From Wielerella bovis (GTDB lineage: Bacteria; Pseudomonadota; Gammaproteobacteria; Burkholderiales; Neisseriaceae), in assembly GCF_022354465.1 (NCBI RefSeq), contig NZ_CP092361.1, positions 186,001-250,000 of the forward strand: 64,000 nucleotides of DNA, given 5' to 3'. Below the pieces are notes generated by a model that worked only from the letters and a program-made list of their open reading frames with translations, searched no databases and had not been told where the DNA came from. Positions within the stretch are counted from its first letter, which is position 1, and each line of letters opens with the position of its first letter. Shown in pieces: positions 27,689-37,295 of the stretch. The position numbers were made by a program, and so were the translations under genes.

Positions 27689-28468
27689 TTAAATCCCTAA
27701 TTCTTTCAAGGTATCCCAACCAAATTTACCAATTAATATCACGAGTAAGCACATAAATCCAACTCGCAAAAATTTCGTGCCACCGCGTATGGCAATGTAT
27801 GACCCGACAAATCCACCTGCGAAATTGGCAAGAGCAAGTGGAATCGCCCAATGCCACATAATGTGTCCGTTGGGTACAAAAAAACTCAATGCGGCGAGAT
27901 TGGTTACAACATTGATGATTTTAGCAGATGCGGTTGCGAGTAAAAAATCAAAGGCGAAAATCCGTACAAACGCAAATGCAAGCAAACTGCCTGTTCCTGG
28001 CCCAAAAATACCATCATAAAAGCCAATCGCGGTGCAAGTGAACAAACCAAGATAGTGTTCTTTGCGAGACAAAGTGGTTTCTCGAATATGCTGACCAAAG
28101 TCTTTTTTGTTGAATGTATAGACAAACATGGCAGCCATAATCACAAGCATAACTGGTTTCATATAATGTACAGGCACATTTGCTGCCAGTTTTGCGCCTA
28201 GAAACGATGCAATAAATGCCAATAATGCGGCAATACTCAACATTTTCCATGGCAAAGTGCGCCGTGTACGCCATGCGTATTGGCTGGCTGCTACTGTTGT
28301 GCCAATACAGGAGGAAAATTTATTGGTACCTAAAATGGCTGGTAGAGCTGCATTGGGCAGCAGAGTAAACAAAGACGGTAGTTGCAATAATCCACCACCG
28401 CCTACTGCCGCATCCATCAATCCTGCAGCAAAACCAGTCAATATGAGTAAAATCAGCGTTGTATCCAT
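27689..28468 (-). CDS. TSUP family (TauE/SafE) membrane permease
   Basis: A 259-residue inner-membrane protein with about eight hydrophobic segments and the family pattern of two related halves: GFAAGLMDAAVGGGGLLQLP at the N-terminus and GFYDGIFGPGTGSLLAFAF in the middle. TSUP proteins export or import sulfur oxyanions or other organic anions; the substrate here is unknown. It lies 33 bases upstream of dsbB on the same strand, with a DUS between. Confidence 0.9.
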   Translation of the reverse strand: MDTTLILLILTGFAAGLMDAAVGGGGLLQLPSLFTLLPNAALPAILGTNKFSSCIGTTVAASQYAWRTRRTLPWKMLSIAALLAFIASFLGAKLAANVPVHYMKPVMLVIMAAMFVYTFNKKDFGQHIRETTLSRKEHYLGLFTCTAIGFYDGIFGPGTGSLLAFAFVRIFAFDFLLATASAKIINVVTNLAALSFFVPNGHIMWHWAIPLALANFAGGFVGSYIAIRGGTKFLRVGFMCLLVILIGKFGWDTLKELGI

Positions 28469-28710
28469 GATTATATTGGCTCCTTTTGTAGACTATGATA
28501 AATATTATGATGCGACAACATATTTTTTGAGACCAGTTTATGCAGCCTGAAATATAAAAAATATGATTATGCACCCATTTAATTACATCATGCAAAAAAG
28601 CAGCCTGAATTAGATGAATTGGAATAATTGAAACTTTTACAAAATCCATTCAGGCTGCCTATTTCTTTTGCTACAATGTGTTATCTCAACCACCTGCAAA
28701 GGGCATTATC

Positions 28711-30336
28711 ATGCGTCATACACAAAAACGGATTGGTTTAGCGGTTATTGCTGCGATGTTGGCGGCGTGTGGGCAAGTATCTGCACCATCTATTTCTGCA
28801 AACGAAAGAACAGTATCTGCTGCCCCTATGCCAACAGAATCTTACGCAGAAGTCGTATACGAAGCAAAAATGGTTGCACAACCACAAGTTATGCTTACAC
28901 GACCTGTTATGCTCAATATGCAGCCTGAAAATACAGAAAAATATGGTCAAATTGACCCCAATCCTGTTCACGCAGTCGCACAATCGCCCATTTCCACATT
29001 CAGCGTAGATGTGGACACAGGCAGCTACGCCAATGTGCGCCGTTTCTTAAACAAAGACAATCGTTTGCCGCCTACTAATGCGGTACGCATAGAAGAATTG
29101 ATTAATTATTTTGACTACGATGATGCACAACCACGCGATAACAAACCCTTTGCCGTGCATACCGAAGTGGCTGATTCGCCATGGAAAACCGATGCCAAAC
29201 TGATTCGCATCGGCATCAAAGCACAAGACATCGCCACCAAACAACTACCACCAGCCAATCTCGTTTTCTTGGTAGACGTTTCAGGCAGCATGAATAGTGA
29301 AGACAAATTACCACTCGTCAAACAAACCCTGCATTTATTAACCGAGCGATTGCGTCCACAAGATAAAGTTACTTTAATTACTTATGCAAGTGGCGAAAAA
29401 TTACTGTTATCTGCTACATCTGATAAAGAAAAAATCATTGCAGCGGTAGATAGTTTGCAAGCCAATGGTGCGACACACGGCGAACAAGCCATTCAAATGG
29501 CGTATCGTGAAGCACAAAAACACTTTATCAAAAACGGCATCAACCGCATTTTGCTGGCGACCGATGGCGATTTTAACGTTGGCATCACCGATTTTAACGC
29601 GCTAAAAGATTTGGCTGCCGAAAAACGCAAATCGGGCGTATCGCTGACGACATTGGGTTACGGCACAGGCAATTACAATGAGCATTTGATGGAACAACTG
29701 GCAGACACGGGCGATGGCAATTACAGCTACATTGACAATATCAAAGAAGCACAAAAAGTATTGCAACGCCAATTATCGTCCACGCTGGCAACGGTCGCGC
29801 AAGATGTGAAAATCCAAGTGGAATTCAATCCTGCCACCGTGCAAGAATACCGTTTGGTCGGCTATGAAAATCGTATGTTGAAACAAGAAGATTTCAATAA
29901 CGACAAAGTGGACGCGGGCGATATTGGCGCAGGACACAGCGTAACCGCCATTTATGAAATTGTGCCAACGGGTAAACAAGGTTGGTTGGATAAATCGCGT
30001 TATCAAGATGCGCCCAAAGTTTCAGGTAGCCTGAAAGAATACGGTTTTGTGAAATTGCGTTACAAAAAACCGAATACGCCCAATAGTTTATTGATTGAAC
30101 AGCCGATTGCGGTGGGCAGCAAACCTTTGGCACGCGCCAGCAATAATATGCAATGGGCGGTGGCGGTGGCTTCCTACGGTCAGCAACTGCAAGGCGGCAA
30201 ATACAATGGCAATATGACGTGGGCAGATATGCTGAAATTGGCGCAAAACAACGCCAAACCTGACCCATACGGTCTGCGCGAAGAATTTATCTCTCTGCTG
30301 CAAAAAGCACAAAGTTTGAGTAGCCAAGCGAAATAA
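28711..30336 (+). CDS. VWA-domain lipoprotein (YfbK-like)
   Basis: A 541-residue exported protein. The start at 28711 gives MRHTQKRIGLAVIAAMLAAC, with lipobox LAAC. An N-terminal domain (residues 90-170, STFSVDVDTGSYANVRRFL) matches the YfbK/VWA_N type. The von Willebrand A domain has an intact MIDAS DVSGSM near residues 188-193. A C-terminal DUF3520-type region ends near SLLQKAQSLSSQAK. The role is unknown; such proteins are thought to bind proteins through the metal site at the cell envelope. An in-frame start at 28678 would precede the lipoprotein signal and is less likely. Confidence 0.85.
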   Translation: MRHTQKRIGLAVIAAMLAACGQVSAPSISANERTVSAAPMPTESYAEVVYEAKMVAQPQVMLTRPVMLNMQPENTEKYGQIDPNPVHAVAQSPISTFSVDVDTGSYANVRRFLNKDNRLPPTNAVRIEELINYFDYDDAQPRDNKPFAVHTEVADSPWKTDAKLIRIGIKAQDIATKQLPPANLVFLVDVSGSMNSEDKLPLVKQTLHLLTERLRPQDKVTLITYASGEKLLLSATSDKEKIIAAVDSLQANGATHGEQAIQMAYREAQKHFIKNGINRILLATDGDFNVGITDFNALKDLAAEKRKSGVSLTTLGYGTGNYNEHLMEQLADTGDGNYSYIDNIKEAQKVLQRQLSSTLATVAQDVKIQVEFNPATVQEYRLVGYENRMLKQEDFNNDKVDAGDIGAGHSVTAIYEIVPTGKQGWLDKSRYQDAPKVSGSLKEYGFVKLRYKKPNTPNSLLIEQPIAVGSKPLARASNNMQWAVAVASYGQQLQGGKYNGNMTWADMLKLAQNNAKPDPYGLREEFISLLQKAQSLSSQAK

Positions 30337-30414
30337 ATGATTGGTTTTAGAGATACAAAATTTGTCAGACTCAAAAATCTGACCTACTGTTATCCTGTTT
30401 TCAGGCTGCCTTTG

Positions 30415-30522
30415 TATAGTCGCTTAAAATTAAAAATACTACTGCGTTGCCCACACCCTTATGTACTAGATGTACACGGCGGGCGTGGTCGCCTTGTCCT
30501 ATTTTTATTTTAAGCGACTATA
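30415..30522. mobile_element. Family B MITE upstream of dxr
   Basis: A 108-bp element with perfect inverted ends TATAGTCGCTTAAAAT and ATTTTAAGCGACTATA. It is almost identical to the nested copy at 23018-23125. Confidence 0.92.
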
Positions 30523-30553
30523 ACAAAAGGCAGCCTGAAAATATTAGCACGCG

Positions 30554-30559
30554 TATAAT
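30554..30559 (+). promoter_or_regulatory. Probable dxr promoter (-10 box)
   Basis: TATAAT lies in CACGCGTATAATTCGCAC, 34 bases before the dxr start. A DUS (30529-30540) covers the expected -35 position. Confidence 0.5.
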
Positions 30560-30593
30560 TCGCACATTGAAAAAATAAACGCAGGCATAAATC

Positions 30594-31772
30594 ATGCAAA
30601 TTTTAACCATACTCGGCAGCACAGGCAGCATTGGCGTTTCCACTTTGGACGTGATTTCACGCCACCCCGACAAATTTTCGGTTTTCGCATTGGCAGGACA
30701 TTCACAAGTGGACAAATTGGCAGAGCAATGCCATCAGTTTCAGCCACGCTATGCGGTGGTTGCTGATGAACAACGCGCCCAAGCATTGCGCTCATTATTA
30801 GGCAGCCTGAAAACCGAAATTTTGTTTGGCGAACAAGCCTTAATTGACGTGGCGACTGCCAGCGAAGTAACAGGCGTTATGTGTGCGATTGTGGGTGCGG
30901 CAGGTTTACCATCGGCGTTGGCGGCGGCACAATCGGGCAAAACAATTTATTTGGCAAACAAGGAAACACTGGTGGTTTCAGGCAGCTTGTTTATGGAAAC
31001 GGCGCGACAACACGGCGCAAAAGTGTTGCCCATTGACAGCGAACACAATGCGATTTTCCAAGTGTTGCCCCAAAATTATTCAGGCAGCCTGAAAAAACAT
31101 GGCATTCATTCCATTATTTTGACAGCGAGTGGTGGCTCGTTTTTGCATACAGATTTGGCGGATTTGCCCAATATCACGCCCACACAAGCCATTAAACACC
31201 CAAATTGGTCTATGGGACAGAAAATTTCCGTAGATTCATCTACCATGATGAACAAAGGCTTGGAATTGATTGAAGCGCATTGGTTATTTAACTGCCCACC
31301 TGAACAATTGGAAGTGGTGATTCATCCGCAATCCATTATTCACAGTATGGTGCGTTACGCGGATGGCAGCGTGTTGGCTCAAATGGGTAATCCTGATATG
31401 CGTACACCGATTGCCTATTGTTTGGGGCTGCCTGAACGGATAGATTCGGGCGTGGGCGCATTGGATTTCAGCAAAATTGCTGCGTTGACGTTTCAAGAAC
31501 CTGATTTTGCGCGTTATCCTTGTTTGAAATTGGCGTATGACGCAATGTATGCGGGTGGTTCTGCGCCATGCGTGTTGAATGCGGCAAATGAAGTAGCGGT
31601 GGCGGCGTTTTTGCGTGGGCAAATTCGGTTTACGGATATTGCTCGGGTGGTGGAACACAGTTTGGCGAAACACGTTTCAGGCAGCCTGAACAGTATTGAT
31701 GATTTATTGGCTTTGGATAAACAAATTCGGGCGGAAGCAGAACAGTTTGCAGGCAGCCTGAAATCTTTATAA
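30594..31772 (+). CDS. dxr: 1-deoxy-D-xylulose 5-phosphate reductoisomerase
   Basis: First committed step of the MEP isoprenoid pathway: DXP to MEP with NADPH. The 392-residue protein has the nucleotide-binding [13 protein letters not shown] at the N-terminus, [25 protein letters not shown] (metal-binding Asp/Glu) and [27 protein letters not shown]. At least four DUS copies are embedded in the coding sequence and read as GSLK or SGSLN, including one at the very C-terminus (FAGSLKSL). Length is normal. Confidence 0.96.
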   Translation: MQILTILGSTGSIGVSTLDVISRHPDKFSVFALAGHSQVDKLAEQCHQFQPRYAVVADEQRAQALRSLLGSLKTEILFGEQALIDVATASEVTGVMCAIVGAAGLPSALAAAQSGKTIYLANKETLVVSGSLFMETARQHGAKVLPIDSEHNAIFQVLPQNYSGSLKKHGIHSIILTASGGSFLHTDLADLPNITPTQAIKHPNWSMGQKISVDSSTMMNKGLELIEAHWLFNCPPEQLEVVIHPQSIIHSMVRYADGSVLAQMGNPDMRTPIAYCLGLPERIDSGVGALDFSKIAALTFQEPDFARYPCLKLAYDAMYAGGSAPCVLNAANEVAVAAFLRGQIRFTDIARVVEHSLAKHVSGSLNSIDDLLALDKQIRAEAEQFAGSLKSL

Positions 31773-31816
31773 AACGCAAAATTATGAGTCGGATTTTTTG
31801 AATCCAACAAATCTTA

Positions 31817-31937
31817 TATAGTCGGTTAAAGTAAACACAGACAAAACGATAGCGACTGCCGTGTACAAATCAGCATATAAAGGAGCTGGCAACTCGGTTT
31901 AAAATTAAAATAATACAGCGTTACCAGCTCCCTTATT
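31817..31937. mobile_element. Remnant of B-type MITE sequences
   Basis: TATAGTCGGTTAAAGTAA, a core fragment, then GGTTTAAAATTAAAATAATA and an inverted core (CAGCGTTACCAGCTCCCTTA). It appears to be two damaged elements joined. Confidence 0.5.
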
Positions 31938-31953
31938 CATTTTCACAAAAACG

Positions 31954-32949
31954 CTACTTATTTTGCGCTTGCACCATTTGCCATGCCATTTCCACCGCCG
32001 TTTTCAGGCTGCCTGAATGCGCTTTGCCTGTGCCAGCCAAATCCAACGCCGTGCCATGGTCCACCGATGTACGGATAAACGGCAGCCCCAGCGTAATATT
32101 CACGCCGCCGCCAAAACTGGCATATTTCAACACAGGCAAACCTTGGTCGTGATACGCTGCCAAAATCGCATCGGCGTGTTGCAAATAATGTGGCTGAAAC
32201 AAAGTATCCGCTGGCAAAGGGTCGCTAATCTGAATGCCTTGTTCACGCAATTTTGTCGCCGTTGGTTGCATGATTTCCAATTCTTCACGTCCCAAATGTC
32301 CGCTTTCTCCCGCGTGCGGATTCAATCCTGCCAACAAAATTTTGGGCGACTGAATACCAAATTTCTTTTTTAAATCATCATGTAAAATTTTTGCCACGCT
32401 GCTGATTAATTCGGGCGTGATGGCATCAGCCACATCGCGCAAAGGCAAATGGGTCGTCAGCAACGCCACGCGCATTCCGCCACCTGCCAACATCATAACT
32501 ACTTGTTTGGTGTCAGATTGTGCCGCCAAATATTCCGTATGCCCGCTAAAATACAAACGCTCGCCAAAATAATCGTTTATCACACCTTTGTGAATGGGCG
32601 CGGTTACCATTGCCGCAAACTCGCCATACGCGATACCTGCCATTGCTTTATCCAATAATTCAAGTACATAAGGCGAATTTTGTGGATTCAGTTGCCCTAC
32701 GACACAGGTTTCACGCAAAGGAATATGCAACACGTCCAATGTGTTTTTTTCAGGCTGCCTTGTGGCATCAAATGCGCGGATTTTGACCGATTTTTGTAAT
32801 AATTGCGCTCGTTGTTGCAGCAAAGATTGGTCGCCCAGCACCACGATGCGACAGGGTAAATCCATGGTGGCTAAATCTAGGCAGATGTCTGCGCCAATGC
32901 CAGCGGGTTCGCCTGCGGTAATGGCTAATATTTTTTGATTGGTTTGCAT
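31954..32949 (-). CDS. pdxA: 4-hydroxythreonine-4-phosphate dehydrogenase
   Basis: NAD-dependent step of pyridoxal phosphate synthesis. The 331-residue protein begins with AITAGEPAGIGADI. It has the metal-binding histidines in HTEYLA and in AYHDQGLPVLKY, and the GLNPHAGESGHLGREE block. The C-terminus contains HSGSLKTAVEMAW, which is DUS-encoded. The hydrolase gene lies downstream on the same strand behind a DUS hairpin. Confidence 0.95.
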   Translation of the reverse strand: MQTNQKILAITAGEPAGIGADICLDLATMDLPCRIVVLGDQSLLQQRAQLLQKSVKIRAFDATRQPEKNTLDVLHIPLRETCVVGQLNPQNSPYVLELLDKAMAGIAYGEFAAMVTAPIHKGVINDYFGERLYFSGHTEYLAAQSDTKQVVMMLAGGGMRVALLTTHLPLRDVADAITPELISSVAKILHDDLKKKFGIQSPKILLAGLNPHAGESGHLGREELEIMQPTATKLREQGIQISDPLPADTLFQPHYLQHADAILAAYHDQGLPVLKYASFGGGVNITLGLPFIRTSVDHGTALDLAGTGKAHSGSLKTAVEMAWQMVQAQNK

Positions 32950-32963
32950 AATTGTTCTCGGGT

Positions 32964-32995
32964 AAGGCAGCCTGAAAATGTTTTTCAGGCTGCCT
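32964..32995. terminator. DUS-pair hairpin between pdxA and the hydrolase gene
   Basis: This hairpin lies just upstream of the pdxA start and at the 3' end of the hydrolase gene. AAGGCAGCCTGAAAA is paired with TTTTCAGGCTGCCT. Confidence 0.7.
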
Positions 32996-33614
32996 ATTCA
33001 TTTAAAAATGTACCATTTTGCAGAAAATAAGCGACTTGTTTTGCGACTTTTTCGCTAAATAACAAGCCAGTATGTCCGCATGGCACAACAAGCTGTACAC
33101 TTTCGGGTAATTGTGTTTCTGCCAGCGCAACTGTGCCATCATTTGGCTCGGGTAGTGCCAACAATAATCGCCCTAATCCTGTGCCCAAATTGCCTGCGAT
33201 ATTGCCGCAAGGAACGGGAAAGGGTTGCGGTGGTAAATCGCCGTCCAGCGCGTTTTGCCATGAATCGCCCAATAATCCAGCGTGAATATGATGCACGCGT
33301 TTGGCTGCGGCGCTGCCTTGATGTGGCGAACCCAATGTTACCACTCGTGCTTGCATCAATTCGGGCGCAATGTCTGCCAAATGGCGCAACAAAAGTCCGC
33401 CCAAACTGTGCGCGACAAAATGGCAGGGCGATAAATTTTCGCGGCGCACAAAATCAGCAAGCGCGTGGGCGTGTTGGCGTAAAGATTGGTGTGTGGTGGT
33501 GTAGGCAAAATAGTGTGGTGTAAAACCGTGTGCGGCAAGGCGTGTGCCGAGCGGTTTCATAATCAGCGGGGAAGTGTAGAGTCCGTGTAGGAGAATGACT
33601 TGTTTGCTGTTCAT
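32994..33614 (-). CDS. Small alpha/beta hydrolase (lipase/esterase-like)
   Basis: A 206-residue cytoplasmic hydrolase. It opens MNSKQVILLHGLYTSPLIMK, with an oxyanion-hole HGLYTS motif. The nucleophile elbow is AHSLGG with Ser70. An Asp in PEPNDGTVA and a His in VPCGHTGLLFS complete a plausible triad. The start at 33614 is preferred over an in-frame start at 33713, which would add a DUS-derived hydrophobic stretch. The substrate is unknown. It resembles short PGAP1-like or lipase class proteins of Neisseriaceae. Confidence 0.8.
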   Translation of the reverse strand: MNSKQVILLHGLYTSPLIMKPLGTRLAAHGFTPHYFAYTTTHQSLRQHAHALADFVRRENLSPCHFVAHSLGGLLLRHLADIAPELMQARVVTLGSPHQGSAAAKRVHHIHAGLLGDSWQNALDGDLPPQPFPVPCGNIAGNLGTGLGRLLLALPEPNDGTVALAETQLPESVQLVVPCGHTGLLFSEKVAKQVAYFLQNGTFLNE

Positions 33615-33683
33615 GGCGGTAAAAAGGGGAATGTGATGGGGGAAGTATAAATGAATTATGATGTGTGTGTTTATTTTGATAAA

Positions 33684-33724
33684 AAGGCAGCCTGAAACTT
33701 TTACAATACTCATTCAGGCTGCCT
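33684..33724. terminator. DUS pair upstream of the hydrolase gene
   Basis: AAGGCAGCCTGAAA and TTCAGGCTGCCTTT are inverted copies around an 18-base spacer. Confidence 0.5.
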
Positions 33725-33759
33725 TTCAGTATACGACAATTTTTAATTTGACCAACCAT

Positions 33760-33891
33760 CTGTCCCCTCCCCCGTCTTAAACGGGGGAGGGCTAGGGTGG
33801 GGGGAATCTGTGGAACAACTTAATTATTGTTTTGAAAATTAAAGAGCCACCCCCACCTTAACCCTCCCCCGCCAGCGTGGGAGGGAACAGG
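33760..33891. repeat. G/C-rich palindromic repeat, intergenic copy
   Basis: CTGTCCCCTCCCCC, CGGGGGAGGGCTAGGGTGGG, an AT-rich spacer, then CCACCCCCACCTTAACCCTC and GGGAGGGAACAGG. The inner arms pair with each other. It is the same unit as the one inserted in ligA; a short relative lies at 44376-44411. Confidence 0.85.
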
Positions 33892-33967
33892 TTTCAGCCT
33901 GAAACTTTTACAAGACTCATTCAGGCTGCCTGAAAAAATTCAACTCATCAATTTCATACATAATGTC

Positions 33968-34672
33968 TTAATGCAAATCACGCTGACCAAACGTACCAAT
34001 CAAATTCTGTTGTTCATCCAACGCAACAAATACTCCTTGATATTTTCCCATTACACCAAACACATACAATTTACCATGCTGTTTTTCTAAATCAGCTAAT
34101 GCCTGTTTATCTTCATCGTACACCATAGTTTGTCGTACCATTTTGTCAGCATTTTTCAAGTCAGCCAAATTTAATTTAGCATGATGCGTTGTACTGTTAC
34201 GTTTATGAATTGTAGCAATCGGCACATCAGCCAACTGACCAAACTCATGCAAATTTTCAGGCAATACAAATTGTTCTTTACTAATTTCTCGCTGAGTTAC
34301 GGTTACTGCCATACCATAATCGTAAAAAGCAATCAAACGTGGGTGTTCTTGATACATAGTATGCAAACCATAAATCAAAGCCACAACTTGCACCATTCCT
34401 GCAATAGTAAAATCACCCACTTTTTCGCGTTTAGATTTAGCAGAATGGTAAACCAACAATGTAATCAATGGACCTAAAACCAAATCTACACCCGCAACTA
34501 AACGCAAACCATACCACACGCCATTTAATTCAAAATGGAAATTAGGGTACAACACCCAAGTAATCCAAGCCAATACCAGCAAAAACACCAGTACAGAACA
34601 TACAAAATGAATAAAAGCTGCCTTCATTTTGGAAACAATAACCGATTTATCAATTGGGTAGGATTTTTTCAT
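33968..34672 (-). CDS. TfpX/TfpZ-like type IV pilin accessory protein
   Basis: A 234-residue inner-membrane protein with an N-terminal cytoplasmic stub and about four hydrophobic segments: residues 17-40 (AAFIHFVCSVLVFLLVLAWI), 50-72 (GLRLVAGVDLVLGPLITLLV) and 85-100 among them. A soluble C-terminal domain follows. The pattern fits the TfpX/TfpZ pilin accessory family, which helps particular pilin alleles assemble. It is divergent from the pilin gene at 35012, which supports this. The exact partner pilin is inferred from adjacency. Confidence 0.8.
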   Translation of the reverse strand: MKKSYPIDKSVIVSKMKAAFIHFVCSVLVFLLVLAWITWVLYPNFHFELNGVWYGLRLVAGVDLVLGPLITLLVYHSAKSKREKVGDFTIAGMVQVVALIYGLHTMYQEHPRLIAFYDYGMAVTVTQREISKEQFVLPENLHEFGQLADVPIATIHKRNSTTHHAKLNLADLKNADKMVRQTMVYDEDKQALADLEKQHGKLYVFGVMGKYQGVFVALDEQQNLIGTFGQRDLH

Positions 34673-34732
34673 TATCCATCACTCCTAAAAACAATTCTTA
34701 AACGACTATAACCATATAAAAATACCTAAACT

Positions 34733-34872
34733 TTAAGAACCTGTGCTCTCAAGATTTCTGGATTAATTTCATTGACAATTCTTGCAAATACAAAGCGATT
34801 ATTTAAATCACCGCAGTAAGCGCATGAAGTGGCGATAAAAGCAAGCTATTAAGTTATGAACACAGGTTATAA
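34733..34872. repeat. Family D repeat element, inverted copy
   Basis: Ends AGAACCTGTGCTCTCAAG and GTTATGAACACAGGTTATAA. The inner blocks GCGATAAAAGCAAGCTATTA and GCGCATGAAGTGGCG are the reverse complement of those in 16345-16510. Confidence 0.7.
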
Positions 34873-34892
34873 GAATAGCAAACATATTTAAC

Positions 34893-34908
34893 TGGTATAG
34901 AATTTGCT
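34893..34908 (+). promoter_or_regulatory. Sigma-54-type promoter of pilin gene 1
   Basis: TGGTATAGAATTTGCT has GG and GC separated by exactly ten bases and the TTGCT -12 element of RpoN promoters. It lies about 104 bases before the pilin ATG, leaving a leader of about 90 bases. Confidence 0.65.
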
Positions 34909-35011
34909 ACAAATCAACATCGCTGCATTTTTTCAGGCAGCCATACTTTTTGATTTTACCTCGTATTAAACAAGATAACCAATACAAACCCAATAATGAA
35001 AGTATAAAAAA

Positions 35012-35545
35012 ATGATTCCACACAAAATTCAACAACAAGGTTTTACTCTGATTGAACTGATGATAGTTATTGCCATTATTGGCATATTGGCAGCGATTGC
35101 GTTGCCAATGTATCAAGATTACGTTGCCAAAGCACAAATCACGCGCGTGTTTTATGAAGTAAGCAGCACACGCAGCGCAATAGAAGATATTATCGGCAAC
35201 GGCAACACACCTACTACAGACCCAGAATTAGACAGTCAAGCAGATGGCAAAGGGGGATACTATGTGAATATTGAACTAAATGCCAAAAATGGTTCAGGTG
35301 GAAAAGCAAAATCTAATTTGATTTATAAAGCCATAATTTACAACGATCCACAAGGCAATTTTTTGAATGTAACCGCGGAATTCAGCGACAATGCCTATAC
35401 TGCTATTAAAGGTTTGAAATTAAGCATGACACTCAACGAAACAGAATGGAAATGCACAGTTAATAATGCTTTAATTGGCAACAGCTGGAAAGACAAATTT
35501 TTGCCAGCAGGCTGTGTCATTAATAACAGCATTCCTGCGGGTTAA
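35012..35545 (+). CDS. Type IV pilin (major or alternative pilin 1)
   Basis: A 177-residue prepilin. A ten-residue leader (MIPHKIQQQG) is followed by mature [20 protein letters not shown], with Glu5, the full class IVa signature, which PilD cleaves and methylates. The C-terminal disulfide region is present: Cys in EWKCTVNN and Cys in LPAGCVINN. It is 43% or so similar by eye to pilin 2 in the first 45 residues only; the variable middles differ. It is expressed from a sigma-54-type promoter and is divergent from the TfpX-like gene. It could be the major pilin or a second allele. Confidence 0.92.
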   Translation: MIPHKIQQQGFTLIELMIVIAIIGILAAIALPMYQDYVAKAQITRVFYEVSSTRSAIEDIIGNGNTPTTDPELDSQADGKGGYYVNIELNAKNGSGGKAKSNLIYKAIIYNDPQGNFLNVTAEFSDNAYTAIKGLKLSMTLNETEWKCTVNNALIGNSWKDKFLPAGCVINNSIPAG

Positions 35546-35608
35546 AAGCACAAGTCAAACGCGGTTCATAGGGGCAGATTTCATATCCGCCCCTTTTCTG
35601 TGTTCGGA

Positions 35609-35683
35609 TATAGTCGTAAAAGTGAAAATGTAATACAAGGCGGTGAGCCAACGCCGTAGTACTTTTTCAATTCTACGACTATA
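35609..35683. mobile_element. Short family C MITE (75 bp)
   Basis: Ends TATAGTCGTAAAAGTGAAAA and TTTTTCAATTCTACGACTATA, with a short core ACGCCGTAGTA. Confidence 0.85.
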
Positions 35684-35801
35684 GCACTATCAGCTTCCTT
35701 ATGTGCTTACTTGTATATGGCGGTCACTGTCATCTTATCTTCTTTTTATTCCAACGACCTATAAAATCAAACCATCAATCTTGTGAATACAGGTTCTAAA
35801 C

Positions 35802-37229
35802 TTATTTAATTTTAAAATGTACCCAGCTAACAGATGTCCAATTCAAATGATGATGAATAGGCTTTAATGTCCCCATGATAGGTGGCATATGATCGCCCAC
35901 AATAATCACTTCCACGCCTTTCATAGCAGGGTCGTCAATCAATTTGGCAAAATCATCGAAAAATTGCGTTTCTAATCGCATATTATTGCAAATATCGCCT
36001 TCAGGAAGCTGATATTTTGCACAATTTAAGCGTGGATTGCGCATGTCTTCTGTAGCATAAGGCACATGAGCAGTGAGCGTAAGCCAATAGAAAAAGGTTT
36101 TACCGTTAGGATTATCGGCAAAAGCTTGACGAACATAAGGTAATAATTCGCTATCACAAATGCCATTAAAAGCATAGCAACGTTTTTCAGACGGCATTTT
36201 TTCAGGAAACCATGTTTTGTCAAAACCTGCTTTTTCATACCAGCTATTGCGGTCATACAATAAACTACTAGCACCATGCATCGCGATGGTTTGATAACCT
36301 AATTTTTTTAACTGATTGGGAAAACAATCAGCATATTTTTCAGACGGCACATTGCGCAAAGCATAGCCACCTCGGGTATCTAAACGACATAATTCGCGCA
36401 ATTCTCCTTGAACAGTTGAGCCTGTTGTGGTTAGCTTGCCATCGTGCAAAAATTCTAATTGATTTTGTTTGTCGTAAATTTTTTGTAAAGTAGCACGTTG
36501 TACTTCAGGATTAACAGGATAACCCCATGATTCAGCAATAATGAGTAGCAGTTTATCTGATTGCGGTTGCATAAATTTAAAGCGAGCAGCATCATACTCA
36601 GCAGGAATTAAATCTGGTACTTCTTGGGCAGCTTGGAAAAATCCTTTATACATTTGTCTTTCAAATAAAAAAACTTGGCTATTGCCAAAATAATGATTGC
36701 CCATGCCAAAAAGGTCAGGATGTTTTTTTGTTTCATCAACATATTTTGCAAAACGCATATCATAGCTAATCGCTAGCAACAATAAATATAATGCAATTGT
36801 TAAGCCTGTTTTTACATATTGACTGGATTTCCACATTACCGCGGGCATTACCAAAGCGTAAACTGCACCAGCAACAACAATGATGATGTATCTTAATGGT
36901 GCGTTCACAATAAAAGGTGCTAAATAGCTGATTGCTGCTAAATCCATGAAAGGAAAAATTTGCATAGTCAGCATAACAATATCAAATAATAAGAAAAATA
37001 AAAATAAAGCAACGGCGATGAATTTAATGAAAGGAGATGAAACCAACATTAATATCGTTGGGAAAGCATAATCCCAGTTGATTAATGGGCGAGAAATTCC
37101 CAAAGAAAGAGCAGTAATATCCAAAAAGATATTAGGCAATAAAATAAACATTAAAGCTTTGCCAATATCTCGCCATGAATAATACAAGAAAGCAGGTATT
37201 TTAAAATCAGCTGTTAATATATTTTTCAT
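35802..37229 (-). CDS. Sulfatase-fold membrane transferase 2 (possible pilin modifier)
   Basis: A 475-residue inner-membrane protein. About five membrane segments occupy residues 15-160. A periplasmic alkaline-phosphatase/sulfatase-like domain follows, with KLLLIIAESWG near residue 228, TTGSTVQGELRELC (likely nucleophile Thr), TIAMHGASSLLYDR, FYWLTLTAHVPYA and VIIVGDHMPP, the metal-binding His. The family includes phosphoethanolamine and phosphoglycerol transferases. It lies last in a unit with pilin 2 and a close paralog, so pilin may be its acceptor, as for PptA/PptB of Neisseria; this is inferred. Confidence 0.8.
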   Translation of the reverse strand: MKNILTADFKIPAFLYYSWRDIGKALMFILLPNIFLDITALSLGISRPLINWDYAFPTILMLVSSPFIKFIAVALFLFFLLFDIVMLTMQIFPFMDLAAISYLAPFIVNAPLRYIIIVVAGAVYALVMPAVMWKSSQYVKTGLTIALYLLLLAISYDMRFAKYVDETKKHPDLFGMGNHYFGNSQVFLFERQMYKGFFQAAQEVPDLIPAEYDAARFKFMQPQSDKLLLIIAESWGYPVNPEVQRATLQKIYDKQNQLEFLHDGKLTTTGSTVQGELRELCRLDTRGGYALRNVPSEKYADCFPNQLKKLGYQTIAMHGASSLLYDRNSWYEKAGFDKTWFPEKMPSEKRCYAFNGICDSELLPYVRQAFADNPNGKTFFYWLTLTAHVPYATEDMRNPRLNCAKYQLPEGDICNNMRLETQFFDDFAKLIDDPAMKGVEVIIVGDHMPPIMGTLKPIHHHLNWTSVSWVHFKIK

Positions 37230-37247
37230 TGATAATTCCTTGAAATA

Positions 37248-37278
37248 AGGCAGCCTGAAAATAATATTTCAGGCTGCT
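37248..37278. terminator. DUS-pair hairpin between the two sulfatase-fold genes
   Basis: AAGGCAGCCTGAAA and TTTCAGGCTGC pair around a short loop. It may reduce read-through into the distal gene. Confidence 0.6.
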
Positions 37279-37295
37279 ATCAGAGATATGATGTT

